From assembly GCA_947034885.2 (NCBI GenBank), contig OX344749.2, positions 36,537,682 to 36,601,681 of the forward strand: DNA of 64,000 bases, read 5' to 3'. Below are positions 1 to 10,999 of the stretch, piece by piece. Position numbers and translations under genes: made by a program. Each line of letters starts with the position of its first letter. The first letter of the stretch is position 1. Source of the stretch: Thuidium tamariscinum. Lineage: Eukaryota; Streptophyta; Bryopsida; Hypnales; Thuidiaceae. The notes below the pieces were generated by a model that did no database searches, was not told the DNA's origin, and worked only from the letters and a program-made list of their open reading frames with translations.

Positions 1-1130
1 TTATAAAGGAGTTAAAAATGCACAATTCTTGTCAAGTCTTTCAATCCTCTTTTTCACAATTTGAATCTAAGAAGTTGGTTTGAAAAACAAAGAAGAGCTC
101 AAAGGGCCTAACATGCATAACTCCAATCCATATATGGCTTATGAAATTATACTCAACAATTTTTTCAAAACAATTTCTAATGTGATATTTTATCCAACAT
201 CTAGTGTATTTCAAGGGCATATCCAAGAGTCTTGAACACTAGAGAAAGTGAAGATCATAGTGGATATCCTTGCAGAAAATATGTTGTCAAAAAACCATAG
301 TTCATTGTATTAAAGATTGCATTTTAGATGATGAACCTCTAAATGTCCAAGCCCTTAGCTCTTAGAACTTCTAGGGTTTTCCTCTGAATAAAATAGGAAA
401 TCAAAATTATGTCACGCTTTATGAAAATTTGAAAATTCATAACCATATGAATTCAATGAAGATATGTTAGAGATCACTTAAGTAAAGAAAAAACAACATT
501 ATCACTTGTGAATTGAAAGATTATAATGTTTGATCATTAAGGTGTTAAAAAAGCAAAAGTGACTTCAACTCTATTAAATGTATTTTCACATGTGAAATCT
601 AAGAAATTGGTCCCAAAAAAATATAAGGATGAAGGGCCAAAGACACATACCTCCAATCAATTCCCGGCTTTTGAAAATGTGCTCTAGTATTTTCTTAAAT
701 GAATTTATACTACTATTTTGTATCCTCCATCTAGTGTTTTCAAGGCTCATTTCCAAGAGTCCTTCAAACTAACAAAAGTGAAGATTGCAATGGATACCCT
801 TGCACGAAACTAATTATAATCAATCATTTCTACGATCGTGTTTTATATGCTTCAACTAGACTTCAAAAAGAGTACTCCAAAAATATGAACTACTAAAAAT
901 AACAACTTTGTTTAGTTCTATTTAGCTTTTAATTTATTGAAACGCTAGATTTTGGTGCCTTTGACATACATGGGTTAAAATCCACATTCGAAAGTTGTTC
1001 AAAAAATACAAAGCACTAAAAATACTAACTTCCTGAGGTTTTATTAAATTTCAAAGTTCTGTAAACACTAAATTTTTGTACCTCTGGCCTATGGGGCTTA
1101 ACCTACCTCTTCTAAATGATCATGGTAATG
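1..1130. repeat. Old dispersed repeat, two tandem units
   Basis: Two related units lie in tandem. The phrase ATCTAGTGTATTTCAAGGGC near 200 returns as ATCTAGTGTTTTCAAGGCTC near 730, giving a period of about 530 bp. Both are followed by an AAGTGAAGAT...TGGATA-CCTTGCA motif. The second unit carries an internal ~130-bp duplication, seen as ACTAAAAATAAC near 892 and ACTAAAAATACT near 1015. A third diverged unit lies at 53,780-54,560. No coding potential or terminal structure was seen. The family is unknown. Confidence 0.6.
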
Positions 1131-1725
1131 AGGGTTCAGTACATTTGGATAGTGGACAACCATGGTGCACTAATACACAATTTATTAGTTTCAAGACACC
1201 AATGTCTGAAGAAAAATAGAAAGCCACTTCTAAAATCATCTTAAAGTACAAATTGTGGTTCCTTCTAAGTTTGGTGTTAACAAATTCCTCCTAAACCAAA
1301 TTACCATGTGTTTATGAAACACTGAGCACTCAATGCCACTTCCAGTATGTAATTAGCCCAAGGAAAACTTCACTTGGGAAAGACCAGATAATCTCACTCT
1401 CAAGTGCCTAAAACACGAAATACTTCCCACAAATTATCATACCTATTGTGCTCAAAATCTCTTCATTGTGACACGTTTGAAGCTCCACATGAAAGAATGA
1501 ACTCACTGAAGAGTAACATGCCACTCTCCTAGCAAATCAACACCCAATTCTTTTGAACAACAATAAGGCCTTGTTTTCAAAGATTATTTCCAATGAAACT
1601 AACAAAATTGCTTCAATACAAAATACAACTCAAAAACTGAGCACAGAATTGTGTTTTCACTGAAATCTCTACAACTAGCACTTGAAGAACGAACAATTCA
1701 AACAACGCACAACGTAAAGAAATGA
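1131..1725. other. AT-rich stretch, nothing recognised
   Basis: No sustained open frame, terminal repeat or RNA gene was seen on either strand. Confidence 0.5.
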
Positions 1726-1727
1726 GC

Positions 1728-2033
1728 AGGTTTGCCGTTCTATTGAAGGGCCCACGAAAAGTCCAAGCTCACTACAGTACCCTTGGTTCCAGGAAGTGCG
1801 CCGCAAACAACCCTGACAGAGGCTGTATCACTCCACTAGTGCATGACGATGTGGTGGACTGACATTTTCGAATCCCGTGCCGTGTTTCCCTTCCCCATGT
1901 GAGGTGGCCGTCTTCCTGTAGGATTGAGAAGCTCCCAGTGGCCGGCCAAAGAAGTGGATTACGGTAAGCTTCCCCTGCCCGTGCCTCAGATGCGCATAGC
2001 CCGTGGGAATGCTCTTATAAGAGCACAACCATT
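1728..2033. other. G+C-richer patch of unknown origin
   Basis: This block stands out sharply in base composition from its surroundings. It contains words such as GTGCGCCGCAAAC and GGTGGCCGTC, and ends in the perfect palindrome GCTCTTATAAGAGC near 2,012-2,025. The 66-codon minus frame here has no recognisable motif. The patch could be a decayed repeat end or promoter, since the palindrome contains TTATAA. It is not part of the TIR element at 5.8 kb. Confidence 0.4.
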
Positions 2034-2085
2034 AGTTGTCGCCCATTAGTTGTCATGCATTAGTTGTTACCATTAGTTTTCACTC
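2028..2085 (+). repeat. Short tandem repeat of CATTAGTTGTC
   Basis: Four imperfect copies of an 11-16-bp unit built on CATTAGTTGTC follow the 14-bp palindrome. The same word, CCATTAGTTGTC, occurs once more near 20,769. Confidence 0.7.
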
Positions 2086-2209
2086 TCATTTATATGTAGA
2101 GCTCATGCTCTCATAAAATTTAGTTCATAGGAATCTTAATTTCAAACTTTGTTTACTACATAATAGTTTAGATTTTTGGAGATTCTTTTTGGCAACCCTA
2201 CTTTAGAAA

Positions 2210-2463
2210 AAAGAAAGAAGGTAAAGTTGTGTATTATTTCCTATCCTTCATTATTTATAATGAGTAATACCCCATTTTAGTAATGCTAGTTTACATCTAA
2301 AAATTGTCTAAAATTTAGGCCAAGAGAATTAAAACCACACTTCATTTGATTGCACATTATATTTAAAGAAATTGGGAGTGCTCCTCAAGATGTTGTATTA
2401 TTGAATAATTAGATTTCAAAATACAAAAAAATGAATGGATATTTGTGTAAGAACTTCATCATT
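2210..2463 (+). repeat. Left part of ~218-bp tandem array
   Basis: The end of this stretch (AATGAATGGATATTTGTGTAAG near 2,430) matches the units at 3,400-4,925, for example AATGCATGGATATTTGTGAAC near 3,790. It is therefore the part of the array stranded to the left of the TTAA element inserted at 2,464. Confidence 0.65.
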
Positions 2464-3399
2464 TTAACCCCTAAAGCCCTTAACAACGTTTTCACCCAAA
2501 AAAATGCTCCAAAACTGCCATTTCTAATACAAGTACAATTTTTTTTAAACACATTTTTGACTCATGTAACCATAGAATCTTGTAGTAAGGTGGTTTGTAA
2601 ACATGTGGAAAAAATTTCAGAAATTTCCACTGTGTAAATTGCAAGATATAAGCATTTGAATTGACAAAAATTGTTTTTTGTCCCTGCAAAAATCCGGGCA
2701 GCTGCACTTCACAAGGTCACATTTGTGTGAAAAAAAATTCAAAATGGTGGTTACTCTTTGAATTCATACTTCAATGCAAGTTGGCTACATTTTCAAAAAA
2801 ATTCAAACCATTTGGAATTGTACAACATATAGGAAAAGATAAGTAAGTAGAAAGAAGTAAAAAATGAGCCAAAATACTAAATTGAGAACATTTTATTCAT
2901 GGAATTGAAATTTTTCAATCCCAATGGTTAAAATGTTGTAATAAAAAATCTACACTTTTTTTTTAAATTTTTTTTCAAAAATATGAAAAATTGAATTAAA
3001 TGAAGAATTTCAAACTTTTTTTGTAGTGTAGAGATTCTGTAACTAGCCGCAAACTACCCCAAACTCAAAATCTTCATAACTTTTGACTCATTGATTGGAA
3101 TGGATTGATTCAAAGCTTCCCATGTATGTATAAACCTTAAGAATCAATTCGAAATTTTACTTTTCAAAAAAAAGTTTTTTGAGCTGCCCGGTCTGCCCGC
3201 CGAGCAAACAAAGTGACATATCCTGCTATAACTTTTTGTCCACAAAGTCAAAAGTTATGAAAATTGTTGGGCCTTAAATCTACTCCTTGGACACACATTT
3301 TATCAAAATTTCAAAGAAAAAAAATAAAAACTCCATCCGTAGTGAGCTGCCCAAAAATTTATAATCTCAAAAAACGTTGTTCAAGGATTTAGGGGTTAA
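2464..3399 (-). mobile_element. TTAA-flanked DNA element, copy A
   Basis: A 928-bp element (2,468-3,395) lies between two TTAA tetranucleotides. Its ends are CCCCTAAAG and TTTAGGGG. It is inverted relative to the copies at 25.8, 42.9, 47.7 and 58.8 kb. It splits one unit of the ~218-bp tandem array. The occupied site reads ATT-TTAA-TTTCTC, whereas an intact unit near 3,819 reads ATT-TGAA-ATTCTC. This indicates that a single TTAA was duplicated on insertion. TTAA duplication with C-rich ends is the piggyBac superfamily signature. No transposase is present, so the element is non-autonomous. A 62-codon plus frame at 2,661-2,846 is shared with other copies. Confidence 0.8.
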
Positions 3400-4925
3400 T
3401 TTCTCTTTTTTTCAAGCATCATTATATTCATGTATTATTTACCACCTTCACCAAAAATTTTAAGACTAGAGGGAAGAGATTATTTTAACTTAGAACTTCT
3501 CTTTTGATTTTATATAAATTTCATAGTCATTTTAATGGTATAACATTTATAAAGTGGATTTTAGGATACAAAATAATGATTTGAATTTTGTATAACTAAG
3601 AATTTATTTGTTTGAATTTTTTAATTTTCCAAGCATCAACATATTCATGTATTCTTCATTACCTTTACCAAAAATTTAAAAACTAAAGGGAAGAGATTTA
3701 AATGAAAAATTCCCCTTTTGATCTAATTAAATCTTAAAGCCATCATTATGGTGTAATATTCATTAAATGAATTTTAGAATAAAAAATAATGCATGGATAT
3801 TTGTGAACAATCTTCTCCATTTGAAATTCTCTATTTTTCAAGCATCATTATATTTACGTACTATTTATCAATTTTCACCTTCAACAATAAAGAAAAAAGA
3901 AAAAAGAAGAGGTTTAAATAAAAACTTCTTCTTTTGATTTATACAAATGATATTTGAAGGCTCATCCTAATGACAAATTATTTATCAAGCAAATTTTAGA
4001 ATTCAAAATAGTGGATGGAGACTTTAATAACAATTTGCTTATTTCAATTTTTCCTATTTTTGAACCATCATCATAGTCATGTCTTATTTAGGCACCACTT
4101 TGATTTCATCTTAAAAATTAGAGGGAAGAAGTATAAATGAAATAAGTTTTCTTTTTAATATACAACTTTATTTTGAAGGCTCATCCTCATGGTGAATTAT
4201 TTTATCAAATAGATTTTAGAACTCAAAATAGTGGATGGAGACTTTATTAACAACTTGCCTATTCAACTTTTTTCAATTTTCAAGCATCATAATACCTATG
4301 TCTTATTCAAATACGACCTTACTCTCATCTTTAAAATTAGAAGGAAGAGATTAAAAAATGAAACTTCTCTTTTAGATTTATGCAACTTTTATTTGAAGGC
4401 TAATATTTTTGGTAAATTATTTATCAAGCAAACTTTAGAACTCAAAATAGTGGATAGAGATTTCAATAACAACTTGCCCATTTGAGTTTTTCTATTTTTA
4501 AAGTATCACCATACTCATATTTTATTAGGTCACTACCTTCAAGTCAATTCTAAAAATTAGTGGAAAGATATTTAAATGAAAACATTTGCTTTTTGATTTA
4601 CAAAAATGTCAAAGAATTATCCTAACAAAAAAAAATTATCAAATAAATTCTAGGATACAATATAATGGATGGAGACTCAAGTATATAAGAATATATCCAT
4701 CAGAATTCACCATTCTTGAAGCATCATTCTACTCAAGTATTATTTATTACCTCAATCTACTATTTTAGAATTAGAAGGAAGAAATTTAAATGATAACTTC
4801 TCCTTTTAATTTATGTAAATGTCAATGAGTCATTTTAATAGTAAATTATTTATGAATTGAACTTCAAAATACAAAATAATAAATAAAGATTTATGTAAAA
4901 TTGTAAATTATTCCCCATTTAATAA
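3400..4925 (+). repeat. ~218-bp tandem array, about seven units
   Basis: The anchor CAAGCATCAT or a variant falls near 3,414, 3,631, 3,840, 4,063, 4,282, 4,501 and 4,719, giving spacings of 209-223 bp. Each unit also holds a GGGAAGAGATTTAAATGA-like word and a TAGAATNCAAAATANTGGATGGAGA-like word. Units differ by many substitutions and small indels, so the array is old. The 84-codon frame across two units arises from the repeat. Confidence 0.85.
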
Positions 4926-5335
4926 ATCAATATACAAAAAATTACAATTCCATTTACACAAACATCCATACAATAATAAATTCCCCTCTATACAAAAGTT
5001 GAATGCTCATTGAAAGTTTTGACCTTATCACCCCAATTATAAAGTAGAAAAAATTCATAGATTAAAATAGATATACAAAAATTAAAGCTTTACTATAGAT
5101 AATTCAAGATAAACAAATTTTGAGAAGAGCTTTAATATTTAGCAAATGATATAAGACATCTATACATTGAAGTCTAATCTCAAACACAAACATTGTCTTA
5201 GCTCACCAAACATAAAAGGTACATTAATATGTTCAAAAATTGATGCAAGTGTAACTCATCATAATCAACTATACTATTCTTCCCTCCAATTTAAAAAAAA
5301 TGCCATACTCTATGTTTCATAGGCAACCACTTCTC
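4926..5335. other. AT-rich stretch, nothing recognised
   Basis: Fading array sequence is followed by unstructured A+T-rich DNA. No gene or repeat boundary was seen. Confidence 0.5.
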
Positions 5336-5339
5336 TACG

Positions 5340-5830
5340 ATAACCTCTCGTAGAAGAATACTTGTCTAGGGTGACCTCAGATGGAAGATAGAGCTGTTGT
5401 CCCCAAATTTTCAATTTTTTGCAATTTTGGGGCCATTTTGGGTCTTGGGTGACCTCTTTGAGGCAGAATGTAGGTCTAAGGCGACCTCTTGTAAAAGAAA
5501 GCGGGTGTAGGGTGACCTCTTAAGGAGAACGCGCGTGTAAGGTGACCGCGGGTGGAGGTGGGAGTTGTTGGCCCCAAATTTTCATTTTTTTGCAATTTTG
5601 GGGTCGTTTTGGGTCTTGGCGGACTTCTTTGAGGGAGAACGCGGGTGTAAGGCAACCTCTTAAGGAGAACGCGCATGTAGGGCGACCGCGGGTGGAGGTG
5701 GGAGTTGTTGGCCCCCAAATTTTCAATTTTTTGCAATTTGGGGGCCATTTGGGGGCTTGGGGGATCTCTTTGAGGGAGAATGCGGGTTTAGGGCGACCAC
5801 TTGTAGGGGAACGCGGGTGTAGGGCATCAT
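5340..5830 (+). repeat. G+C-rich tandem repeat, three units
   Basis: The core CCCCAAATTTTCAATTTTTT recurs with starts near 5,401, 5,572 and 5,713, giving periods of 171 and 141 bp. Between cores are reiterated words such as GGGCGACC, GGAGAACGCG and GGTGTAGG. The array runs directly into the TIR element at 5,833. Several overlapping 68-102-codon frames on both strands are by-products of the repeat. The word GGGCGACC also occurs at 6,637 and, inverted, at 10,757-10,842. Confidence 0.8.
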
Positions 5831-5832
5831 TT

Positions 5833-6619
5833 TATCATAACATTCAATAGCCAGTGATGGCTCTACCTTTCCTTGTTCGCGAATTTCATCCCTCGAAATC
5901 ATCCATCTCTTTATTTTGGGTCTACGAGAATGAACACTGACGAGCTGCCCGCCCAAGCTTTGGGCGCACAATCTGCGCCTGTCAGGAAGGCATTCTCTTT
6001 TCATGGCAGGTTCGGAAGCTGCAGGTGGGCTTCACAGGGGGGCAAGGTTGGGGCAAGGCTGGAGAATCGGCCGGGACTCCGTCAGTCCTTTCAGTTAGCC
6101 AAAACGGAACTGAAAAAGAAAAAGAAAATTTAATCCTCAGTCAGGACAAGGCTTCAGTTCCGCCTTCACAGAGCCATCCACTCAGACTGTGACTCCGACG
6201 CAGTATACACGGAGCTAGTGGGTCATTAGACTTCATGAAAATTAAATTCAAGAACCTGGCGGCCAGTGAGCAAGTGACAGTCAGTCATTCACTTCATCAA
6301 ACCATCATGCCATGTCAGTGACAACCAGAAATTAGCCCATGGTCATCTTGAGTTAATCCTCCTCAATTACAGCTGATGGAGGAAGTTCACCTGCCTTCTG
6401 ACTCATTACAAACTGCAGCTGATTAATTTACCAGAGTTTCTGTATTTCAGTTTCCCTGCCCGGACTGCTGGCCAATGGCTGGCTCCAAAATCAGTAGTTA
6501 CTGATTTTCTGTGGAATATTCTACATCTTATCATCCGGAGGATGGAATGATGTGGAATATTCCACATCATTCTGTTCGGAGGGGGGCAGAGTCCAAGAAG
6601 GCTACAGAATGTTATGATA
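5833..6619. mobile_element. G+C-rich TIR element, copy 1
   Basis: The 787-bp element starts TATCATAACATTC and ends with the exact reverse complement. The interior matches the element at 61,728-62,510 in the same orientation, for example TTTCCTGCCCGGACTGCTGG and GATTTTCTGTGGAATATTC. The interior is much richer in G+C than the surroundings. No transposase frame was seen and no target-site duplication is clear (flanks GCATCATTT and GGAAAATGC). Length and TIR size fit a non-autonomous DNA transposon, possibly Mutator-like. The superfamily is not established. Confidence 0.7.
6500..6573. repeat. Nested palindromes in the TIR element
   Basis: Two copies of TGGAATATTCNAC, themselves near-palindromes, flank a smaller ATCATCC/GGATG inverted pair. 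The second sits in a 30-bp palindrome (6,544-6,573) with one mismatch; it is perfect in copy 2. The region can fold as a cruciform or stem-loop. Confidence 0.75.
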
Positions 6620-7085
6620 GGAAAATGCTTGTTTAGGGCGACTGTAGGTTGTGTATCAACTATTACCTTGCCTTTGTAACAGTTTTTTTTATTTCGGAAT
6701 TTTTTGGCAGTTAGAATGAGGTTTTGAATTCTTTAACTTTTTTTCCATTCCACTTGGAGAATTATTTATTATTTTTTTTGTCCAAAGGTTCTCATATCAT
6801 CACACACTATGGAGACCCTAGAATTAGTTATTTTCTAAATTATTGAAAAATATTTCTTGCTTACTTCCTCTTTATTTCTTCCATTGAGTTTGGAGAGCTT
6901 AATGCCTTGATATTTTTCTCTAGGAATGTATTTTAGGAGTTCTTGATTTCTAGGGTTTGTAACGCCTGAAGAACCATTGTTCCTTTAGGGAACAAATGAG
7001 ATTTTATATAGGTACCTATTGTCTTATTTTTTGTCTTGATTATTTGAATTTCTTTTTGAAGATAGAAAAATTGATTATCTTCATA
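6620..7085. other. AT-rich stretch with one short hairpin
   Basis: Only a short inverted repeat was noted, TTGTTCC...GGGAACAA near 6,977. There is no gene. Confidence 0.5.

Positions 7086-7088
<3 letters not shown>

Positions 7089-7143
<55 letters not shown>
7089..7143. repeat. (TA)n microsatellite
   Basis: About 27 uninterrupted TA dinucleotides. The run of Ile-Tyr codons in the overlapping minus frame is an artefact of this tract. Confidence 0.95.
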
Positions 7144-7147
<4 letters not shown>

Positions 7148-7274
7148 CAATGAGTACCCAAGATAAAAAGTTATGCCTAAATAAACTCAAAACAAAAGAG
7201 AGGGGTAGCCGAAAACAATTTTTAAAATCAAACTTTTATTTTTTATTTTTTTCTTATAGATTATATTTTTGCCT

Positions 7275-7555
7275 ACATGAAAAGTTTTGATACATTTGGA
7301 TTTGTTTTGAGAAAGTTATGAACAATCTTGTTTCTTCGACAATTGAATTATTGTCTTGAAAAATAATTTATTGGATTCATAATTTCATATCTAAATGCAA
7401 TATTTACAATTATTAAAAAGGAAAAGTTCCACATGGTTTATTTAGCTTCTAGAACAATCTCATCATTGGAATTAGTGCATTTAAATTTCATCTTGGAGAT
7501 ATCAATAATTTAGATTTTTCTTCTTAATATGTTGAACCTACTTCTGCTTAACAAT
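7275..7555 (+). repeat. Diverged direct repeat, copy 1
   Basis: This stretch matches 8,890-9,150 in the same orientation. Shared landmarks are ACAATCTTGTTT, AAATGCAATNTTNACAA, CAATAATTTA and the closing CCTA-TTCTNNTTAACAATTT. The copies are about 1.6 kb apart and well diverged. No coding sequence lies between them. They could be old terminal repeats of an element or a simple duplication. Confidence 0.5.
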
Positions 7556-7639
7556 TTTTTGAAGAATAAAAATAGAGTTTTTTGTATATATATTTTCCCT
7601 AAGACTTTCAACTCAATTCTCCACTATAAAGATCGAAAG

Positions 7640-7942
7640 ATCAAAACTTTGTAGTGCACAAGAATTCAAGTTAAGAAGATTCAAAGTCAAACAACCAAGT
7701 CTTGCAATGTTGCAAAACTTGTTTATTTCACTTTAAAGTTTAAACACCCATATCTTGAAATTTATGTGGTCAAAATTTTTGAAATTTTTGAAATTTTTTC
7801 CGCAAATTTTTGTACTAGTTAGGTATAAGAATCCAAGGTTAGATGCCAAAAAAACAATTTTCAAATTTTCTTCTCTTTGCTATAAAAATGAGAGTTTAAG
7901 TATTTTTTTGTAGAAAAATGGCCTTGGTCCTTTAGGGATTAA
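7640..7942 (-). mobile_element. TTAA-type element, second subfamily, one end
   Basis: The sequence ends GGCCTTGGTCCTTTAGGGA followed by TTAA. It matches, in reverse, the element end at 60,903 and the right end at 58,141. Only about 300 bp is recognisable; the opposite end was not found. Confidence 0.5.
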
Positions 7943-8889
7943 GAAGTCAAGTGTTCTAAAATTGCCCTTGTTCTTCAAATTGTCCCTCTATATAGTGCAA
8001 AAATCTTTATTATGGTTTGCAAGCTCTTTCTTGTAATTATGCATTAAAAATAAACAATCTAGTTGTCTAGTTAAAACTTTTAATGTCATTTAAGAATGAC
8101 TAAAAGAAACCCTAAAAAAAAAGATGCATTAGGGAACTATGTAGGTTGACTTTATATACCTTGATATTATTTTTTTATCCCTTGAGATTCATTCCAAATA
8201 TCTTACTATGGAAAGAAACTTGAAGAACTGTTGGTAGATGACTCTAGAATTATTCTTTGTGAATAGGTGACAACATTTAAAGAAGAGTATAGCAAGAATG
8301 CAAGAAAAGTATAAATATACAATGGAATCTATTTTATATTTTATTAGAAAATTTGCCAAATTAATGAAAATTAATTAATAATATGGAAAAATAAAATAGT
8401 GAAGTTTTTGAAAATGCATCAATTAATGAAGAAGTTGCTTAATGAAGAAGTTGAGTGTATTGATCTAAAGAAGCAATTGGCAAGTGGATAGTTGGTGAAC
8501 TTGGTTATGGATAAACCATGGTTGATGAAGCCCTTGAAAGTAGTTTCCTCCATCCATTGTTTTGTAATAAGACATGATATTATTATATTAGCATAAATTC
8601 TTAAGCCACATTGCAAGCCTCTAAATTTCAAAAAGTAATGTAAATAAATTAACTCGTTCTTTTATGATGTGCCATTTAAAAAAGAATATTGAATATCCTA
8701 TATGCAAGATGATAAGGTGTTGAGGTCTATGTATAGAATCTCAAATTTGAATTTTCTTGTGCAAATATTTTGTAATTTTTGTCATAAAATTTACTCTCAT
8801 TTGTTCATTCCTAAATTATTGTGTGAAAAAATTTACAAAAATGAAATTAAAATATAACTTATAAAGGATCAAGAATCCCCTTGTCTAAA
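7943..8889. other. AT-rich stretch, nothing recognised
   Basis: No coding, structural RNA or terminal-repeat signal was seen. A 70-codon minus frame near 8,419-8,631 lacks recognisable motifs. Confidence 0.45.
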
Positions 8890-9150
8890 GCTATGATTCA
8901 TTGTATTTGGACTAAAGATAAAAAATTATAGACAATCTTGTTTTTTGAGCAATTATAGAAACTTCTTGAAAAAATAACGTATTAGATTTCATTTTGAATG
9001 CAATTTTCACAAATTTTCTAAAAAATTGTTTGTCAAGGTTAAATTTTCTTCTTGGAAGAATCACACAATTGGAATTTATATTTTTCAATTACATCTTAGA
9101 ACTATTAATAATTTATTTTTTTGTTCAACCTATTTCTATTTAACAATTTG
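8890..9150 (+). repeat. Diverged direct repeat, copy 2
   Basis: Partner of 7,275-7,555, in the same orientation. Confidence 0.5.
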
Positions 9151-9659
9151 TTAACACCTAAGTACTCAAGCAACCATTTTTGGTTGTTGCCTTATCTTGG
9201 GTATAATTTTTGGGCATAATTTCTTTTTGTTTCACTTTAAAAAAAAATAGATTGTCTTTCAACATTTACATTCAAAACTAATTAAGATCAATATGGCCAA
9301 AAAAATATTTTTATAAAAATAGTATTAAGTGTTTATAATTGCATAGTGTTGAAAAACTTAATATTTGGAGAAAGTGTTGATGCTTTCATTACTAGATCTT
9401 TTTCATTTTTCACAAATCAATAAAAATCATAGTTTTGACTAATTCAAATAAAACTTCAAGTGCTATTTAAGATGAGAATTGTATTTTTGGTGATTTCTTT
9501 TAAGTTATATCTTCAAAATTCATTTGAAGATAATCTAAAAACAACTTTATAACTCTACCTATATAGATACTTTCTATTTTTTGTGCTTCACATAATCTTC
9601 TATGATGCTAACTTCCAAAAAATTATAGAACTTGTATTTTATCACATTTGTATTTTGTT

Positions 9660-10640
9660 CTAACCCCTTGGCTCTTAGGAGTAATTCAACATAAAAAACA
9701 AAGTCTATAGTGCATAAATTTTCCACAAATAGTGATCAAAGTCATTGAAATTGTAGGCCAACATTCAAAATTTTATTTTTCCAACTTTGAATGCAAATAT
9801 CTTCTAATTTGTGGGTGATTGCACAAAAGACTTGTACTATTTGTTGCATTTTGCAATAGTACTCCTGACTTTTTCTAGAGTACTATTTAATTAGAAAAAT
9901 AATTTTTAAATTAAAAAAAATATGACTTATATATACACCTTTAAGACAAAGGTACCTACAAAAGGAATTGTATAGGAAAATTTTCTAAGTAGGAGAACTG
10001 GAAAAGTGCCAAACCTCAAGAAAATACATACCTTCATGTTTTAATTAGGGAAAAATATTAAAAATAAGTAAATACAAAAAATAAAAAGTTTCCATTTGCA
10101 ACAACTTTATGGAGATGGTCATTCACCAAAAAACCTACCAAAATAATATTTTATATGTTTCAAAATACAAGCAAAATGAAGCTCTCTTTATAGACCTCCA
10201 CATGACATAAATTTAACTATTTTTTGAAATCCTTGGGTGTAAAGCTAGAAGTCTATTAGAAGACCATCCCATCCAAATTTCATCTCAAAATCATTAAAAA
10301 AAGGTATTCCATAGTACTAAAAACCTCCAAATTGTCATATGTGACATTCAATCACTAGTATTATTTTTATATTAAATATTTTTGAAAATGATCAAAAATT
10401 CATGTAAGCTGTATGATAGTTATGAGTACCTTTTCTAGAAATCTTGAGTCATTTGGAGCAAAAATGCAAAAGTTATGGTCAAAAAACAAATCAGCATGAG
10501 ACTTGTGACGAAAAATAGTACAAGTCTTTCATGCAATTGCCCTTGTATGGTCATACCTCATGAAAATTTTACCACATGATCTTAGACAAGTGAGGTAGAA
10601 GATTTTATTGTTACATCCTAATTTTTTTTTTGTATTTTTA
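9660..10640 (-). mobile_element. Relic TTAA-type element (second subfamily), interrupted
   Basis: The two outer parts (9,760-9,817 and 10,545-10,640) are continuous in the element at 60,903-61,160, read in reverse. CCAACTTTGAATG...ATATCTTC lies on the left. GAAAATTTTACCACATGATC and TTAGACAAGTGAGGTA lie on the right. In the 60.9-kb copy these lie next to each other, so the 720 bp between them here is a later insertion. The terminal TTAA is not preserved. Confidence 0.6.
9818..10537. mobile_element. 720-bp TIR element nested in the TTAA relic
   Basis: The left end ATTGCACAAAAGACTTGTAC is mirrored at the right by AGTACAAGTCTTTCATGCAAT, giving a TIR of about 30 bp with a few mismatches. The interior is A+T-rich with no open frame, as expected of a MITE. 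Comparison with 60.9 kb supplies the uninterrupted site. No clear target duplication was seen and the superfamily is unknown. Confidence 0.6.
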
Positions 10641-10756
10641 GAGAAGTGTAACAAATGTAATTTGCAATAGAAGAGGTTGCTCCCTTTTTTTTGCAATGGA
10701 ATTTCTCCATATGTTAAAAAAAAAATTAAAAATTAAAAAAAAAATTAAAAAGAAAG

Positions 10757-10842
10757 AGGTCGCCCTTACCCAAGGTTCCCCCTACCCAAGGTTGCCCCAC
10801 CCGAGGTCGCCCTACCCAAGGTCACAACTACCTGTAGTCACA
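10757..10842 (+). repeat. 16-bp G+C-rich minisatellite
   Basis: Five imperfect units of GGTYGCCCYTACCCAA. This is the inverse of the GGGCGACC motif of the array at 5,340-5,830. Confidence 0.75.
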
Positions 10843-10877
10843 CATCTTTATTAGATCCACATGCGCCCTAAAATGTA

Positions 10878-10902
10878 ACACGTGGATGCCACATGGCATC
10901 CA
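10878..10902. repeat. Short perfect hairpin
   Basis: TGGATGCCA and TGGCATCCA are separated by two bases, so the sequence can form a tight 9-bp stem. Confidence 0.7.
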
Positions 10903-10999
10903 GGTGGCATTTATTTACTGTGTGATAATTTTTTTAAAGTCAAAGGTAAATTTGACTTTTCTGGACGTTGCATGACGTCTCGATGTCGCGATGTCGCAT

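Noticed and set aside
5476-6004. Overlapping 68-102-codon frames on both strands
   Set aside because: They follow the G+C-rich tandem repeat, change frame with it and have no protein motif.
6495-6573. Heat-shock element in the TGGAATATTCCAC palindromes
   Set aside because: GAA and TTC blocks are present, but the required 5-bp phasing of at least three blocks is not.
6933-7190. 85-codon frame with a long Ile-Tyr run
   Set aside because: The run is translation of a (TA)n microsatellite.
7275-9150. Pair of LTRs bounding a retrotransposon
   Set aside because: The two repeats are diverged, have no clear TG...CA ends or target duplication, and enclose no recognisable coding domain.
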